In this document: piece by piece, positions 8,211 through 16,732 of the stretch | Position numbering within the stretch: position 1 is the first letter of the stretch | How the letters are laid out: the number at the start of each line of letters is the position of its first letter | Source: Nitrospinaceae bacterium | GTDB lineage: Bacteria > Nitrospinota > Nitrospinia > Nitrospinales > Nitrospinaceae | Length of the DNA: 48,055 nt | Assembly (NCBI GenBank): GCA_029261395.1 | Contig: JAJDBJ010000064.1 | Span: 1 to 48,055 of the forward strand | Direction of reading: 5' to 3' | Made by a program: the position numbers and the translations under genes | Notes under the pieces: generated by a model | Seen by the model: only the letters and a program-made list of their open reading frames with translations | The model's database searches: none | What the model was told of the DNA's origin: nothing

Positions 8211-9278
8211 ATGACGCCCACAGCTCAAACTTTACTGGATGAAAACACGCGTCCCGGTGAACTGTTCATTCCTCTCGAAAAAGATTCGCTGATCTGCACG
8301 GCCTGCGGTCACCGTTGCCAATTGCGCCCCGGCCAGCGGGGAGTCTGCAAGGTCCGCTACAGCGATTCGGATGGCGTGTTGAGAGTCCCTTTCAACTACG
8401 CCGCCGGCATCCACAACGATCCCATCGAAAAAAAACCGTTTTTCCATGCCCTGCCCGGAACCCAGGCGATGAGTTTTGGCATGCTGGGATGCGATTTCCG
8501 TTGCGCCTATTGCCAAAACTGGTTCACCTCCCAGACGCTTCGCGACGATGCCGCCGCTCTCCATTTTGACACCATCACCGCTCAAGGCCTGTGCGATCTC
8601 GCCGAACAGCACGGCTCTCATACGGTGGTCTCCACCTACAACGAACCGTTGATCACTTCCGAATGGGCGGTCGAGGTATTCAAAGAAGCCAAGGGCAGGG
8701 GACTGGTCACCGGCTACGTCTCCAACGGCCATGGCACGCCGGAGGTGCTGGAGTATGTAAGGCCGTGGCTGGATCTGTTCAAGATCGACCTCAAATGTTT
8801 CGACCGGAAAAAGTATTTGAAACTCGGGGGGAAATTTGAAGAGGTCCTGGAAACCATCCGGCAGGTATATGCGATGGGATTCTGGACCGAGATCGTGACG
8901 CTGGTGGTTCCCGATTACAACGATTCCGACGAAGAGTTGACTCAGATGGCCGAGTTTGTTGCCTCCGTTTCGGTGGATATCCCGTGGCACGTCACCGCGT
9001 TTCATCCGCAATACAAAATGAACGACCGGGACAGCACCCCGGTGTCCACCCTCCTGCGTGCCCGCGGGATCGGTCTGCAGGCAGGTCTCAAATTCGTTTA
9101 TTCCGGCAACCGGCCCGGCCATGTGGGAGATACCGAAAATACGATGTGCCCACGATGTGGAAAAACCCTGATCGAACGCTACGGATTTCAGGTGCTTGCC
9201 AATCGCCTCGAAAACGGAGCCTGCCCCGATTGCCGGGAACCCATCCCCGGAAAATGGGCGGACAATGAGAACTCATAG
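8211..9278 (+). CDS. amrS: AmmeMemoRadiSam-type radical SAM enzyme
   Basis: Radical SAM protein of the AmmeMemoRadiSam family, related to pyruvate formate-lyase activases; the natural substrate is not established to my knowledge. ATG 8211 is preceded by AAGGAGG at 6 bases, better than an upstream GTG at 8190. The protein has 355 residues. An N-terminal cysteine set (C29, C32, C36, C46) precedes the radical SAM motif C94-X3-C98-X2-C101 (CDFRCAYC). The C-terminus has two more CXXC pairs (CPRC and CPDC), likely a zinc or rubredoxin-like knuckle. No AMMECR1 or Memo gene is visible in the window. It follows sufU by 63 bases, so a link to Fe-S supply is plausible. Confidence 0.9.
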   Translation: MTPTAQTLLDENTRPGELFIPLEKDSLICTACGHRCQLRPGQRGVCKVRYSDSDGVLRVPFNYAAGIHNDPIEKKPFFHALPGTQAMSFGMLGCDFRCAYCQNWFTSQTLRDDAAALHFDTITAQGLCDLAEQHGSHTVVSTYNEPLITSEWAVEVFKEAKGRGLVTGYVSNGHGTPEVLEYVRPWLDLFKIDLKCFDRKKYLKLGGKFEEVLETIRQVYAMGFWTEIVTLVVPDYNDSDEELTQMAEFVASVSVDIPWHVTAFHPQYKMNDRDSTPVSTLLRARGIGLQAGLKFVYSGNRPGHVGDTENTMCPRCGKTLIERYGFQVLANRLENGACPDCREPIPGKWADNENS

Positions 9279-9413
9279 AACGGTGCCACCCTATCTTGTC
9301 GAAAGACTCAACATGGCACCGATAAAAGATGTTTATATCCCGGAAAAACAAAGTCTCTGGTGGCTTCCTCTATCTGAATGATATATAATGAGTTATTCAA
9401 TAAATAGGGAATA

Positions 9414-9490
9414 GCCGAGCACAGGACGACGGTTTTTGGGGGAGTTCGGCGGAAGATCCCATCGGCGATGCAAGTGCCGACTCAAAACCG
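9414..9490 (+). promoter_or_regulatory. Structured leader upstream of tpsB
   Basis: CGGTTTT (9430-9436) pairs with AAAACCG (9484-9490). Nested inside, with no gap on the 3' side, GAGTTCGGC (9442-9450) pairs with GCCGACTC (9476-9483) with one bulged T. The apical loop can form CATC/GATG (9460-9470). An upstream GCCGA (9414-9418) could compete for TCGGC, giving a switch-like alternative. TATAAT at 9384-9389 is a possible -10 but has no good -35. I could not match a known riboswitch class. Confidence 0.4.
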
Positions 9491-9498
9491 GACGTTGA

Positions 9499-11241
9499 AT
9501 GATCCTATTGAACAGGACCACGCTCAAACTCTGTCTGCTATTAATTGCACTTAGTTTCCTTGGGAGTGCGATGATATTCCCTTTGCTCCTGCAGGCTCAG
9601 GTGCCTCCTGCGGGAGAATCCGGCGTGGGGCAAAAAGCGCTGGAGCAGTCCCAGCCCAAACTCCAACCTCCTGAAGAAGAACTCCCGCCGCTTTCCATCA
9701 AGGACAGCCGTACCGTGGTCGATCCGGGGGCGGGTCCCAAATTCATCGTCAAACAATTCAAGGTGACCGGTAACACGCTGATCGATGACGCCACTCTGGC
9801 ACCTATTCTGGAAGTGGGCGACGGGTTGGAAGTGACCCTTGGTATTCTCCACCTCATTGCCCAGGAAATCACCTCCCAGTACGCCCTCGAAGGATACGTC
9901 CTGACCCGCGTCTATGTTCCGGAACAGGAAATTGAAAACGGAGTCGTAACCCTTCAAGTGGTTGAGGGCAAGTTGGGTAAAATTGAAGTGAGCGGAAACG
10001 GGAAATTCACGAAGGAGGAGATCCAGGCGCGGTTGCAACCGCTAGTGGGCGACCCGGCTCTCCAGGAAAGTACCCTGGAAAAGTATCTGCTGGGACTGAA
10101 CGCCATCCCGGGATTGAAAGTGAAAGCCGTGCTGAAGCCGGGGGAGGTGTTCGGCACATCGGACTTGACGGTGCAGACGAAGGAATCCCGCACTTACCGC
10201 ATTGCTTTCGACGCGGATAATTTTGGTTCCCGGTTTACCGGGGAGCAACGGTACGGTTTGACGGCAGAAGCCGGAAGCCTGTTGCGGTTGGGAGACCGCT
10301 TCTCCGTACGCGGGGTCAAGTCCAACGAGGATCAGAATTTTATCAACCCCTCCTATTCGATCCCCATCGGTCCCTATGGCACCACCGCCACACTGTCGTA
10401 TATTTTTACCGAATTCAACCTGGGCGGCCAACTGGCAGTACTCAATGCCGGCGGTCGGGCTAACATTTTTACCATGGACGTGAGCCACACCCTGTTCCAG
10501 ACCCGTAGTTCCGAGTTTCACATGAGCCTGGGCGGGGATATTCGCAATTTTGAAAACGATCTTGCGGGGTTCCCATCCAGTGACGACAAACTGCGCGATG
10601 CCTATCTATCAGCGGGCGGTTTCTTCAAGGACCCGCTACGCGCCCGCACGTTTTATAATCTGCGTTTGCAACAGGGCTTCAGCGAACGCGATGTTTCCGA
10701 CCCGCTCAATTCTCGGTTTCAGGGACGCGGCGATGCCCTGATTTCCAGCTTCGATGTCACCCGTTACCAGTCCGCTTTCATCGGGAAAACTTATTTGATG
10801 GTGATGGCTAAAGGGCAGATCGTTTCTAAAAGGGTTCTTTCGCCGGATCAGTTCGCGATCGGCGGCTTCGGGTCAGTGCGGGGATACCCGCTGGCGGAAG
10901 CGGCAGGGGACAACGGGTATATCGTATCTGCGGAGCTGGTGATTCCCTTTCCCTTCAAAGTGACCGTACTCAAGAGCCCTCGTAAAATACAACTGGATCA
11001 GGTGCTCTCCTTTTTTGCTTTTCTCGATCACGGGAAGGTGTTTGTTAAAGATCCGCAACCCGGTGAGAATGACAAGGAGTTGAACGGTCTGGGCCTTGGA
11101 ATGCGATTGAATATTCCTCCCCTGGGAACCAACTATCCCGCCGTCAGCTTTTCCCTTGCCTACGGGATCCCCGTTGGAGGTCCCGACCCTTCGGATGGAT
11201 CTTCCAATACGCTGTACCTCAATGGCATGATTTCCTTCTAG
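9499..11241 (+). CDS. TpsB outer-membrane translocator (ShlB/FhaC/HecB family)
   Basis: Two-partner secretion pore that moves a TpsA exoprotein across the outer membrane. A signal peptide (about residues 1-33) precedes a proline-rich linker and POTRA domains (about 80-215, starting FIVKQFKVTGNTLIDD). A 16-strand barrel follows from about residue 225 to the end. The family's lid-loop motif is visible as GGFGSVRGYP near residue 455, and the chain ends in an aromatic residue (MISF). At 580 residues it is full length. The TpsA partner is two genes downstream, with a FecR-domain gene between. Confidence 0.93.
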   Translation: MILLNRTTLKLCLLLIALSFLGSAMIFPLLLQAQVPPAGESGVGQKALEQSQPKLQPPEEELPPLSIKDSRTVVDPGAGPKFIVKQFKVTGNTLIDDATLAPILEVGDGLEVTLGILHLIAQEITSQYALEGYVLTRVYVPEQEIENGVVTLQVVEGKLGKIEVSGNGKFTKEEIQARLQPLVGDPALQESTLEKYLLGLNAIPGLKVKAVLKPGEVFGTSDLTVQTKESRTYRIAFDADNFGSRFTGEQRYGLTAEAGSLLRLGDRFSVRGVKSNEDQNFINPSYSIPIGPYGTTATLSYIFTEFNLGGQLAVLNAGGRANIFTMDVSHTLFQTRSSEFHMSLGGDIRNFENDLAGFPSSDDKLRDAYLSAGGFFKDPLRARTFYNLRLQQGFSERDVSDPLNSRFQGRGDALISSFDVTRYQSAFIGKTYLMVMAKGQIVSKRVLSPDQFAIGGFGSVRGYPLAEAAGDNGYIVSAELVIPFPFKVTVLKSPRKIQLDQVLSFFAFLDHGKVFVKDPQPGENDKELNGLGLGMRLNIPPLGTNYPAVSFSLAYGIPVGGPDPSDGSSNTLYLNGMISF

Positions 11242-11461
11242 TCGCAGATTTCTCCCTTTTTTGTAAATCTAAGTTCAAGCTATTCCTGAATTTGCCCGAA
11301 ATATCTAAAAAATGTGAAATTTTTGCCCTCCTAAGTACGGAAAAATCAAACCCTTTTGGGGTATTTTGTTAGATTTCCTGAATTTCCCCTCTTTTTATTT
11401 ACATTTACCCATATAATGTTTCCATCAAGTCATGAACATTGAAATGTGCAGGAGTAGAGGG

Positions 11462-12268
11462 ATGATAAAGCATATCGGAAAGGCGCTGGCTCTGCTGATA
11501 ATCGCGGTTTTGATTCTTCCGGCGAATGTTTGGGCGGAGAAAAAGCCGGTGGGAAAGATCATTGCCATTATTGGAAGCGCAGAATACCTTCCGGGTGGTG
11601 AGGAGCCGGTAGCCGGTGCCCAAGCCGGGCAGGTGGTTCCCGTGTCATTGACCCCCTGGCAGAAGGTGCAACCCAAGCAGATGGTGTATGCCAGCGATGA
11701 GTTCCGGACCGGTCGCAAGAGCCGCCTGCGCATTTTGTTTGAAGATTCCAGTCTGATGGCTTTGGGACCCAATTCCCAGATGACGGTTTCCTCTTACCTG
11801 TTTGATGCCAAGGAAAAGCTTCGTCAGGGTGTGATCAGTATCGGCCACGGTATTTCCATGTATATCGTCAACAAGGAACAGAAGCATCCCCAATCCCATT
11901 TCAAGATTCTTTCCCCCACCGCCAATGTGGCGGCGCGCGGCACCCAGGGATACCTGAGCATTTCACAACTTAAAACCCTGGTCGCGAACCAGGCGGGACT
12001 CATCCGGGCTCTCAATGCCGATCCCGCCGTTATAGGGGATGTGATGGTGGGACCGATGATGAAGACGGTCATCGAAGAAGGCAAACCTCCGACGGAACCT
12101 GAAGCCCTGACGGGGGCGGAGAGGAATATGGTTCAGCAAGTGATCATGGGTTGGGTGGGTTCGCGGTATCGTGAAAAACCCCGGCAAGGTTCCATTGTGA
12201 CGGATGCCTTAGAGGAAGAATATGATTTGTTCGAGGAAGATGAATCGGATCCGTGTACCTCGGGCTGA
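11462..12268 (+). CDS. Secreted FecR-domain protein
   Basis: Exported protein with a FecR domain, a fold used for periplasmic or surface ligand sensing. I chose ATG 11462, with GGAG 7 bases upstream, over ATG 11432. The result is 268 residues with a clean signal peptide ending ANVWA. The FecR core shows TGRKSRLRILFEDSSLMALG and then LSPTANVAARGTQGYLSI. There is no FecR anti-sigma helix and no sigma factor nearby, so this is not a classic iron-dicitrate regulator. FecR proteins of this kind often accompany TPS or CHASE2 genes (recollection), and both flank it here. The C-terminal tail is very acidic (EEEYDLFEEDESD). Confidence 0.85.
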   Translation: MIKHIGKALALLIIAVLILPANVWAEKKPVGKIIAIIGSAEYLPGGEEPVAGAQAGQVVPVSLTPWQKVQPKQMVYASDEFRTGRKSRLRILFEDSSLMALGPNSQMTVSSYLFDAKEKLRQGVISIGHGISMYIVNKEQKHPQSHFKILSPTANVAARGTQGYLSISQLKTLVANQAGLIRALNADPAVIGDVMVGPMMKTVIEEGKPPTEPEALTGAERNMVQQVIMGWVGSRYREKPRQGSIVTDALEEEYDLFEEDESDPCTSG

Positions 12269-12291
12269 GGCAGGATTAAGGATAGGACATC

Positions 12292-13941
12292 ATGCGAAAA
12301 TTCGAATCGAAACAAAACCAAAGATTGAACCGGCTGGCTGCCAGCCTTCTGGTGGGCCTGTGGGCAGTGGCTCCGGGATGGGTGCATGCCCTACCCAACG
12401 GCGGGGAGATCGTCTCCGGAACCGGCAGTATCGAACAATCCAAACAGGATATGGTGATCCAGCAGGATACCACGCAGTTGATTACCAACTGGCAGGGATT
12501 CAGTATCGGATCGGCGGAATCGGTCACCTTCGTTCAACCCAACTCCAGCGCCATAGCACTCAACCGGGTGATCGGCATAGACCCCAGCATCATTCTCGGA
12601 AAACTTTCTGCCAACGGCCAAGTGTTTCTGTCCAATCCCTCCGGAGTGTTGTTCGGGAAAAGCGCCGTGGTGGATGTCCATGGTCTTCTGGCGACTACGC
12701 TCAACATCTCCAATGACGATTTTCTGAGCGGTAAGTATCAGTTTTCACAAGATCCAAATCAATCTGATAAAGATTTTCTGAGAGGGAACCATCACTATCC
12801 TCATTATCCAAACCAATCTTTGGCTACAATCATCAATAAGGGTGTTATCAAAGCTAGTAGTTATGTCGGCCTGGTCGCTCCGGCGGTGATAAATAGCGGC
12901 TCCATTGTCGTCGCGGATCTGGGATCCATCGCACTGGTTGCCGGCACGGCGGTTACGTTGGATTTCAATGGCGACGGCCTGATCAGTTTCGCGGTGGCCG
13001 ACGCCGAGGGCAAAGTTCTCGATGACGAGACCAATGATTCCAAACTCATTCGCGCTAATGAAGGACAGGTCCTGCTGACGTCCAAGTCTGCCAGCGATGT
13101 GATCGGCAACGTGGTCAATCATTCCGGAATCATCGAAGCCCACCACGTCAAGCAGAAAGACGGTAAAATCATCCTCGCCAGAGACCCGGGTACGGTTAAG
13201 ATTTCCGGGACACTGGATGCTTCCGAAGTATTTATCACAGCAGATACGGTGGCAGTGGCCGCAAACAAATCCCTGTCGACCCATAACGGGAATATGAGTA
13301 TCGTAGCCAATCATCTGGATATCAAGGGTGATATGAACAGCGGCACGGGCGACGTCGTCTTCACTCTCGCGGATGGTGGCGATTTGGATATCGGCCCTGG
13401 AAATAATCCCAATGGAGGTCTGGGCAACAATGACATTCGTCATATCATTGCAGAAAACTTGATACTCAATACGGACGGTAGCATCAACGTGAAAGGCATC
13501 ACCGAGAAAGATACGGATGGCATTAAAGATTCGGTGATTCTGAATTCCGGCTGGGACATTAGTTTTGAAGAAGCAATTTCCATTTTCCCGGCCTTGAAGT
13601 TGTTTGCCATCAACGACATCAACATAAATGCTGATATCACCACGACGCAGGGGGATTTTGTTGCGGTGGCCGACAGCGAGAATAATGGCAAGGGCGATTT
13701 CACCGTGGCTCCGGGCGTGGTTATCGCGTCGGCACGGGATATTGATGTGAGCGCTCCCAATATCAAGGCCGATGAATCATCGTTCAATGAAACCCGTGAT
13801 TTGATCCTGAATGGTAGCGTGCTAGGCGGCAGTGAGCCCCTGCAACCCCAGCTCCCCTTCGATACCAATTCTATCCAGCAGGGATCCTTGGGCTCCTTTC
13901 TTACCGATTTTTTCCAGAATGGTGGGTCCGGCGGTTGTTGA
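12292..13941 (+). CDS. Short TpsA exoprotein with filamentous haemagglutinin N-terminal (TPS) domain
   Basis: Secreted partner of the TpsB protein two genes upstream. A signal peptide ends near residue 33 (GWVHA). The TPS domain follows (about 36-270), with LPNGGEIVSGTG, then NWQGFSIG, LNRVIG and NPSGVLFGKSA. At 549 residues it is short for a TpsA: it has a beta-helix stem but no long adhesin or toxin repeats. Inside the TPS domain an 18-residue segment is duplicated in tandem (12718-12825). The chain ends in GGSGGC, a lone terminal Cys that could serve as an anchor or disulfide hook (inference). AAGGA lies 9 bases before the ATG. Confidence 0.9.
   Translation: MRKFESKQNQRLNRLAASLLVGLWAVAPGWVHALPNGGEIVSGTGSIEQSKQDMVIQQDTTQLITNWQGFSIGSAESVTFVQPNSSAIALNRVIGIDPSIILGKLSANGQVFLSNPSGVLFGKSAVVDVHGLLATTLNISNDDFLSGKYQFSQDPNQSDKDFLRGNHHYPHYPNQSLATIINKGVIKASSYVGLVAPAVINSGSIVVADLGSIALVAGTAVTLDFNGDGLISFAVADAEGKVLDDETNDSKLIRANEGQVLLTSKSASDVIGNVVNHSGIIEAHHVKQKDGKIILARDPGTVKISGTLDASEVFITADTVAVAANKSLSTHNGNMSIVANHLDIKGDMNSGTGDVVFTLADGGDLDIGPGNNPNGGLGNNDIRHIIAENLILNTDGSINVKGITEKDTDGIKDSVILNSGWDISFEEAISIFPALKLFAINDININADITTTQGDFVAVADSENNGKGDFTVAPGVVIASARDIDVSAPNIKADESSFNETRDLILNGSVLGGSEPLQPQLPFDTNSIQQGSLGSFLTDFFQNGGSGGC
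12718..12825 (+). repeat. Two-copy 54-base tandem duplication inside the TpsA TPS domain
   Basis: Units 12718-12771 and 12772-12825 both begin GATTTTCTGAG and near the end share CCAAAYCAATCT. The encoded units share DFLxG at the start and PNQS near the end while the middles differ, so the duplication is old. The segment is more AT-rich than its flanks. Confidence 0.65.
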
Positions 13942-14027
13942 TTTAGGGTAATCAAACCCATTTAACCGGGGTTCCTACTCTTCCTGACTTTTTCCTTGTT
14001 GGGTCCCCCTTGTGTTAAAATTTCCCC

Positions 14028-16256
14028 ATGAAAACTCGCTGGCTGAATGCCTTTACAGTTTCTGTGTTGATCACCCTGCTTTCCCTCTACATTTATTCTC
14101 TCGATCTCCCCTTTTTTAAACTTCTGGAATATAAAGCCTACGATTTTAAAATGTCCCTGCGTGACTCACGCCCGGTTTCCGGTCAGGTGGTGATCGTTGC
14201 CATTGATGAGCACAGTCTCAAACGGGAAGGACGCTGGCCCTGGCCGCGTACCCGGTTGGCGAGGCTGGTGGACAAGTTGACGGAATCCGGTGCGGCGGTG
14301 ATCGGTTTCGATTTTTTATTTCCTGAAAAAGATATTTATGTCCCCTTCGATCAAGTTAAAAGCGAATTGGAAAAGCAGGATCTGACCGGTATGGACAGGA
14401 AAAAATTAATGCACTGGTTGGAAGGAGTGAGCGATTCGGATTCTCAGTTTGCCGATGCGATTCGCCGGTCAGAACGGACGGTATTGGGTTATTTTGTCTA
14501 CACCACAGCAGAGCAGGCGGCTGGCTCTGCCGAAGAGATGGGGCCAAAGGAGTTTGCATTGCTGGACTTTTCCCAGTACTCCATGGTGCAGTCCAGCGAT
14601 CAATCGATTACCCCGGATTTTCTGCAACCTATTTATGCGGTAGGCCTCAGTCTGCCTTCTTTAATGGATGCCTCCAACAGCGCGGGTTACTTTTCCTTTG
14701 TGCCGGAGCGCGACGGGGTCATCCGTTTTATGCCCATGGTGCGAATGCATAAGGAGGCGGCATTTCCGCCATTCAGTCTGCAATTGTTGCGGGAAGCCAC
14801 TAAATTGAGTGCGGTGGTTCGAGTTTTTCCTGACCGTGTGGGAGAAATACGATTGGGGGATTCCCGGATTCCCGTTACAGAGGAAGGGGATTTTCTGGTG
14901 AATTATTACGGGCCGAAGCAGACGTTTACCTATTTGTCCGCGTCCGACGTCATTGATGGCACGGTCGGGTCGATGCAATTGAAAGATAAAATTGTTTTGG
15001 TCGGCGCCTCCGCCGCCGCCTTGCATGACTTGCATACTACCCCCTATGGTTCTCTGTACCCCGGAGTGGAAGTGCACGCCAATATAATCGAAAATATCCT
15101 TCAACAGGATTTTCTCGAACGTCCGCCCTGGGTCCCGGTTCTGGATATGACGATGATTCTGGTGACGGGTATTTTGCTGGGTTTGGTTGCCCTTTATTTT
15201 AAAGCCGTCGGCACCGCCGTATTGTTAGTGGTTGGAGTGGCAGGGTATCTGGTTATTGATTATATGTTGTTCACTCAGCAGGGGCTGTGGGTTCACAGCG
15301 TGTTTCCGGTGTTTTCTCAATTCCTGGTATATTTTGGAATCACACTCTACCGTTTCACATTTGAAGAAAGGGAAAAACGGTTTATCAAAAGCGCATTCAG
15401 CCAGTACCTGGCTCCGGCAGTGGTGGACCAGTTGGTGGAAAATCCCAAGCTGTTGAACCTGGGAGGTGAGGATAAAGTGTTGACGGCTTTTTTCTCGGAC
15501 ATAGCGGGGTTCTCTTCAATCTCGGAACAGTTGACCGCCGGCGAACTGGTAATTTTGCTGAATGAATATTTGACCGAGATGACCGATATTGTCATGCAAT
15601 ACGAAGGCACAGTCGACAAGTTCGAAGGTGATGCCATCATCGCGTTTTTTGGTGCGCCCATCGATTTTAAAGATCACGCGACCCGAACCTGTTACGCCGC
15701 TCTGGATATGCAGAAGCGGTTGGCTCAGTTGCGTAGCATCTGGAAAAAGAAAGGCAGGCATGAATTGTTCATGCGCATCGGCATCAATACCGGCGAGGTG
15801 ACTGTGGGCAACATGGGTTCCGAGAATCGGTTCGATTACACCATGATCGGCGATCCGGTGAACGTCGCGGCACGGCTCGAAGGGGCGAACAAGCAATACT
15901 ACACGTACACCATGCTCAGTGAATTCACTTATGAGTTGGCGAAGAACGATATTGAAGCACGCGAGTTGGACTCCATTCGTGTGGTTGGTAAAAAAGAGCC
16001 GATCAAAATTTACGAACTGCTCGGACGCAAGGGGGAGATGGCGAACCACATCCGCCTCATTCTGCCTCATTTTCAAGAAGGATTGGAGCATTATAAAAAC
16101 CAGCGATGGGAGGAGGGCACCACCTGCTTTGAAAATGCGTTGAATTTGTACGAAGACGACGGCCCGTCGCTGACTTATTTCGAGCGTTGTATCACGTTTC
16201 AACATCACCCGCCGCCTCCGGATTGGGATGGTGTGTTTGCCATGCGGACCAAGTAG
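14028..16256 (+). CDS. CHASE2-domain class III adenylate cyclase
   Basis: Membrane sensor cyclase, likely making cAMP. One N-terminal membrane helix (about 10-28) leads into an extracytoplasmic CHASE2 domain (about 30-360), followed by three membrane helices (about 367-450). The cytoplasmic class III cyclase domain spans about 480-665. Metal-binding aspartates are in FFSDIAGF and in KFEGDAIIAFFG, and the KFEGD lysine plus DYTMIGDPVNVAARL fit ATP rather than GTP specificity. A helical, TPR-like tail of about 70 residues ends the 742-residue chain. The gene starts 86 bases after tpsA. The CHASE2 ligand is unknown, and the TPS/FecR neighbours suggest a surface cue. Confidence 0.93.
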   Translation: MKTRWLNAFTVSVLITLLSLYIYSLDLPFFKLLEYKAYDFKMSLRDSRPVSGQVVIVAIDEHSLKREGRWPWPRTRLARLVDKLTESGAAVIGFDFLFPEKDIYVPFDQVKSELEKQDLTGMDRKKLMHWLEGVSDSDSQFADAIRRSERTVLGYFVYTTAEQAAGSAEEMGPKEFALLDFSQYSMVQSSDQSITPDFLQPIYAVGLSLPSLMDASNSAGYFSFVPERDGVIRFMPMVRMHKEAAFPPFSLQLLREATKLSAVVRVFPDRVGEIRLGDSRIPVTEEGDFLVNYYGPKQTFTYLSASDVIDGTVGSMQLKDKIVLVGASAAALHDLHTTPYGSLYPGVEVHANIIENILQQDFLERPPWVPVLDMTMILVTGILLGLVALYFKAVGTAVLLVVGVAGYLVIDYMLFTQQGLWVHSVFPVFSQFLVYFGITLYRFTFEEREKRFIKSAFSQYLAPAVVDQLVENPKLLNLGGEDKVLTAFFSDIAGFSSISEQLTAGELVILLNEYLTEMTDIVMQYEGTVDKFEGDAIIAFFGAPIDFKDHATRTCYAALDMQKRLAQLRSIWKKKGRHELFMRIGINTGEVTVGNMGSENRFDYTMIGDPVNVAARLEGANKQYYTYTMLSEFTYELAKNDIEARELDSIRVVGKKEPIKIYELLGRKGEMANHIRLILPHFQEGLEHYKNQRWEEGTTCFENALNLYEDDGPSLTYFERCITFQHHPPPPDWDGVFAMRTK

Positions 16257-16271
16257 AAAGGAACTCTGTCT

Positions 16272-16646
16272 GTGATTTTTGGAGAGTATCTCGTAGAACA
16301 GAATATCATCCGGGAAAAAGACTTGGCGCGTGCGCTGGAAATCCAAAAAACCGACCGGGTGCCGTTGGGACAGTTGGCGATGCAAGAGGGATTGATCGAC
16401 AACAAGCAGTTGTTTCGGATTCTGTCCCGTCAGAGGAAACCGGAGGAGAAAAATAAAAACTTCGGAAAACTGGCTGTGGAGATGGAGTACCTGAGTCAGG
16501 AGCAGGTGGAGACATTGCTGGAACGGCAAACCCACACCAACCGTCTGCTCGGAGAGATTTTGGTATCACAGGGCTGGGTCTCCCAGATAGAATTGATCAA
16601 AGCGCTGAAAATATTTCGGTCGCACAACAAAAAAAATAACTTCTAG
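16272..16646 (+). CDS. Small protein with four GspE-N/MshEN-like units
   Basis: 124 residues from a GTG start with AAAGGA 9 bases upstream, 15 bases after the cyclase. The chain is four copies of a roughly 30-residue unit, starting near residues 3, 32, 64 and 93, each of the form (F/L)G-x-L-x6-I/L...L-x2-(A/I/L)-L. This resembles the N-terminal domain of GspE/PilB/MshE ATPases, which in MshE binds cyclic di-GMP. No ATPase domain is attached. It may be a stand-alone nucleotide-responsive adaptor for the neighbouring cyclase or secretion genes (inference). Confidence 0.7.
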   Translation: MIFGEYLVEQNIIREKDLARALEIQKTDRVPLGQLAMQEGLIDNKQLFRILSRQRKPEEKNKNFGKLAVEMEYLSQEQVETLLERQTHTNRLLGEILVSQGWVSQIELIKALKIFRSHNKKNNF

Positions 16647-16732
16647 TATGGTAGGAATGGAGTTCCCGGGGTCTGTTTTGGGTATAATAGCCCCTTTGAT
16701 TTTTTTGGATTCACGAAATTAAGGAGACTGCA

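Noticed and set aside
8232-9122. 296-codon minus-strand frame opposite amrS
   Set aside because: Antisense to a gene with clear radical SAM and zinc motifs; no independent support.
9414-9490. Possible c-di-GMP-I (GEMM) riboswitch, because of GCACAGGACGAC and GATGCAAGTGCC segments
   Set aside because: The conserved GGGCAAACC and GACGCAAAGCC cores and the tetraloop-receptor spacing are not met, so it is reported only as an unclassified structured leader.
11270-11440. AT-rich region with TATAAT at 11412 as a promoter for the fecR-tpsA genes
   Set aside because: No acceptable -35 at 16-18 bases; the genes may simply be read from the tpsB promoter.
15516-16535. 339-codon minus-strand frame opposite the cyclase and the MshEN-like gene
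   Set aside because: It spans two well-supported plus-strand genes and shows no domain pattern.
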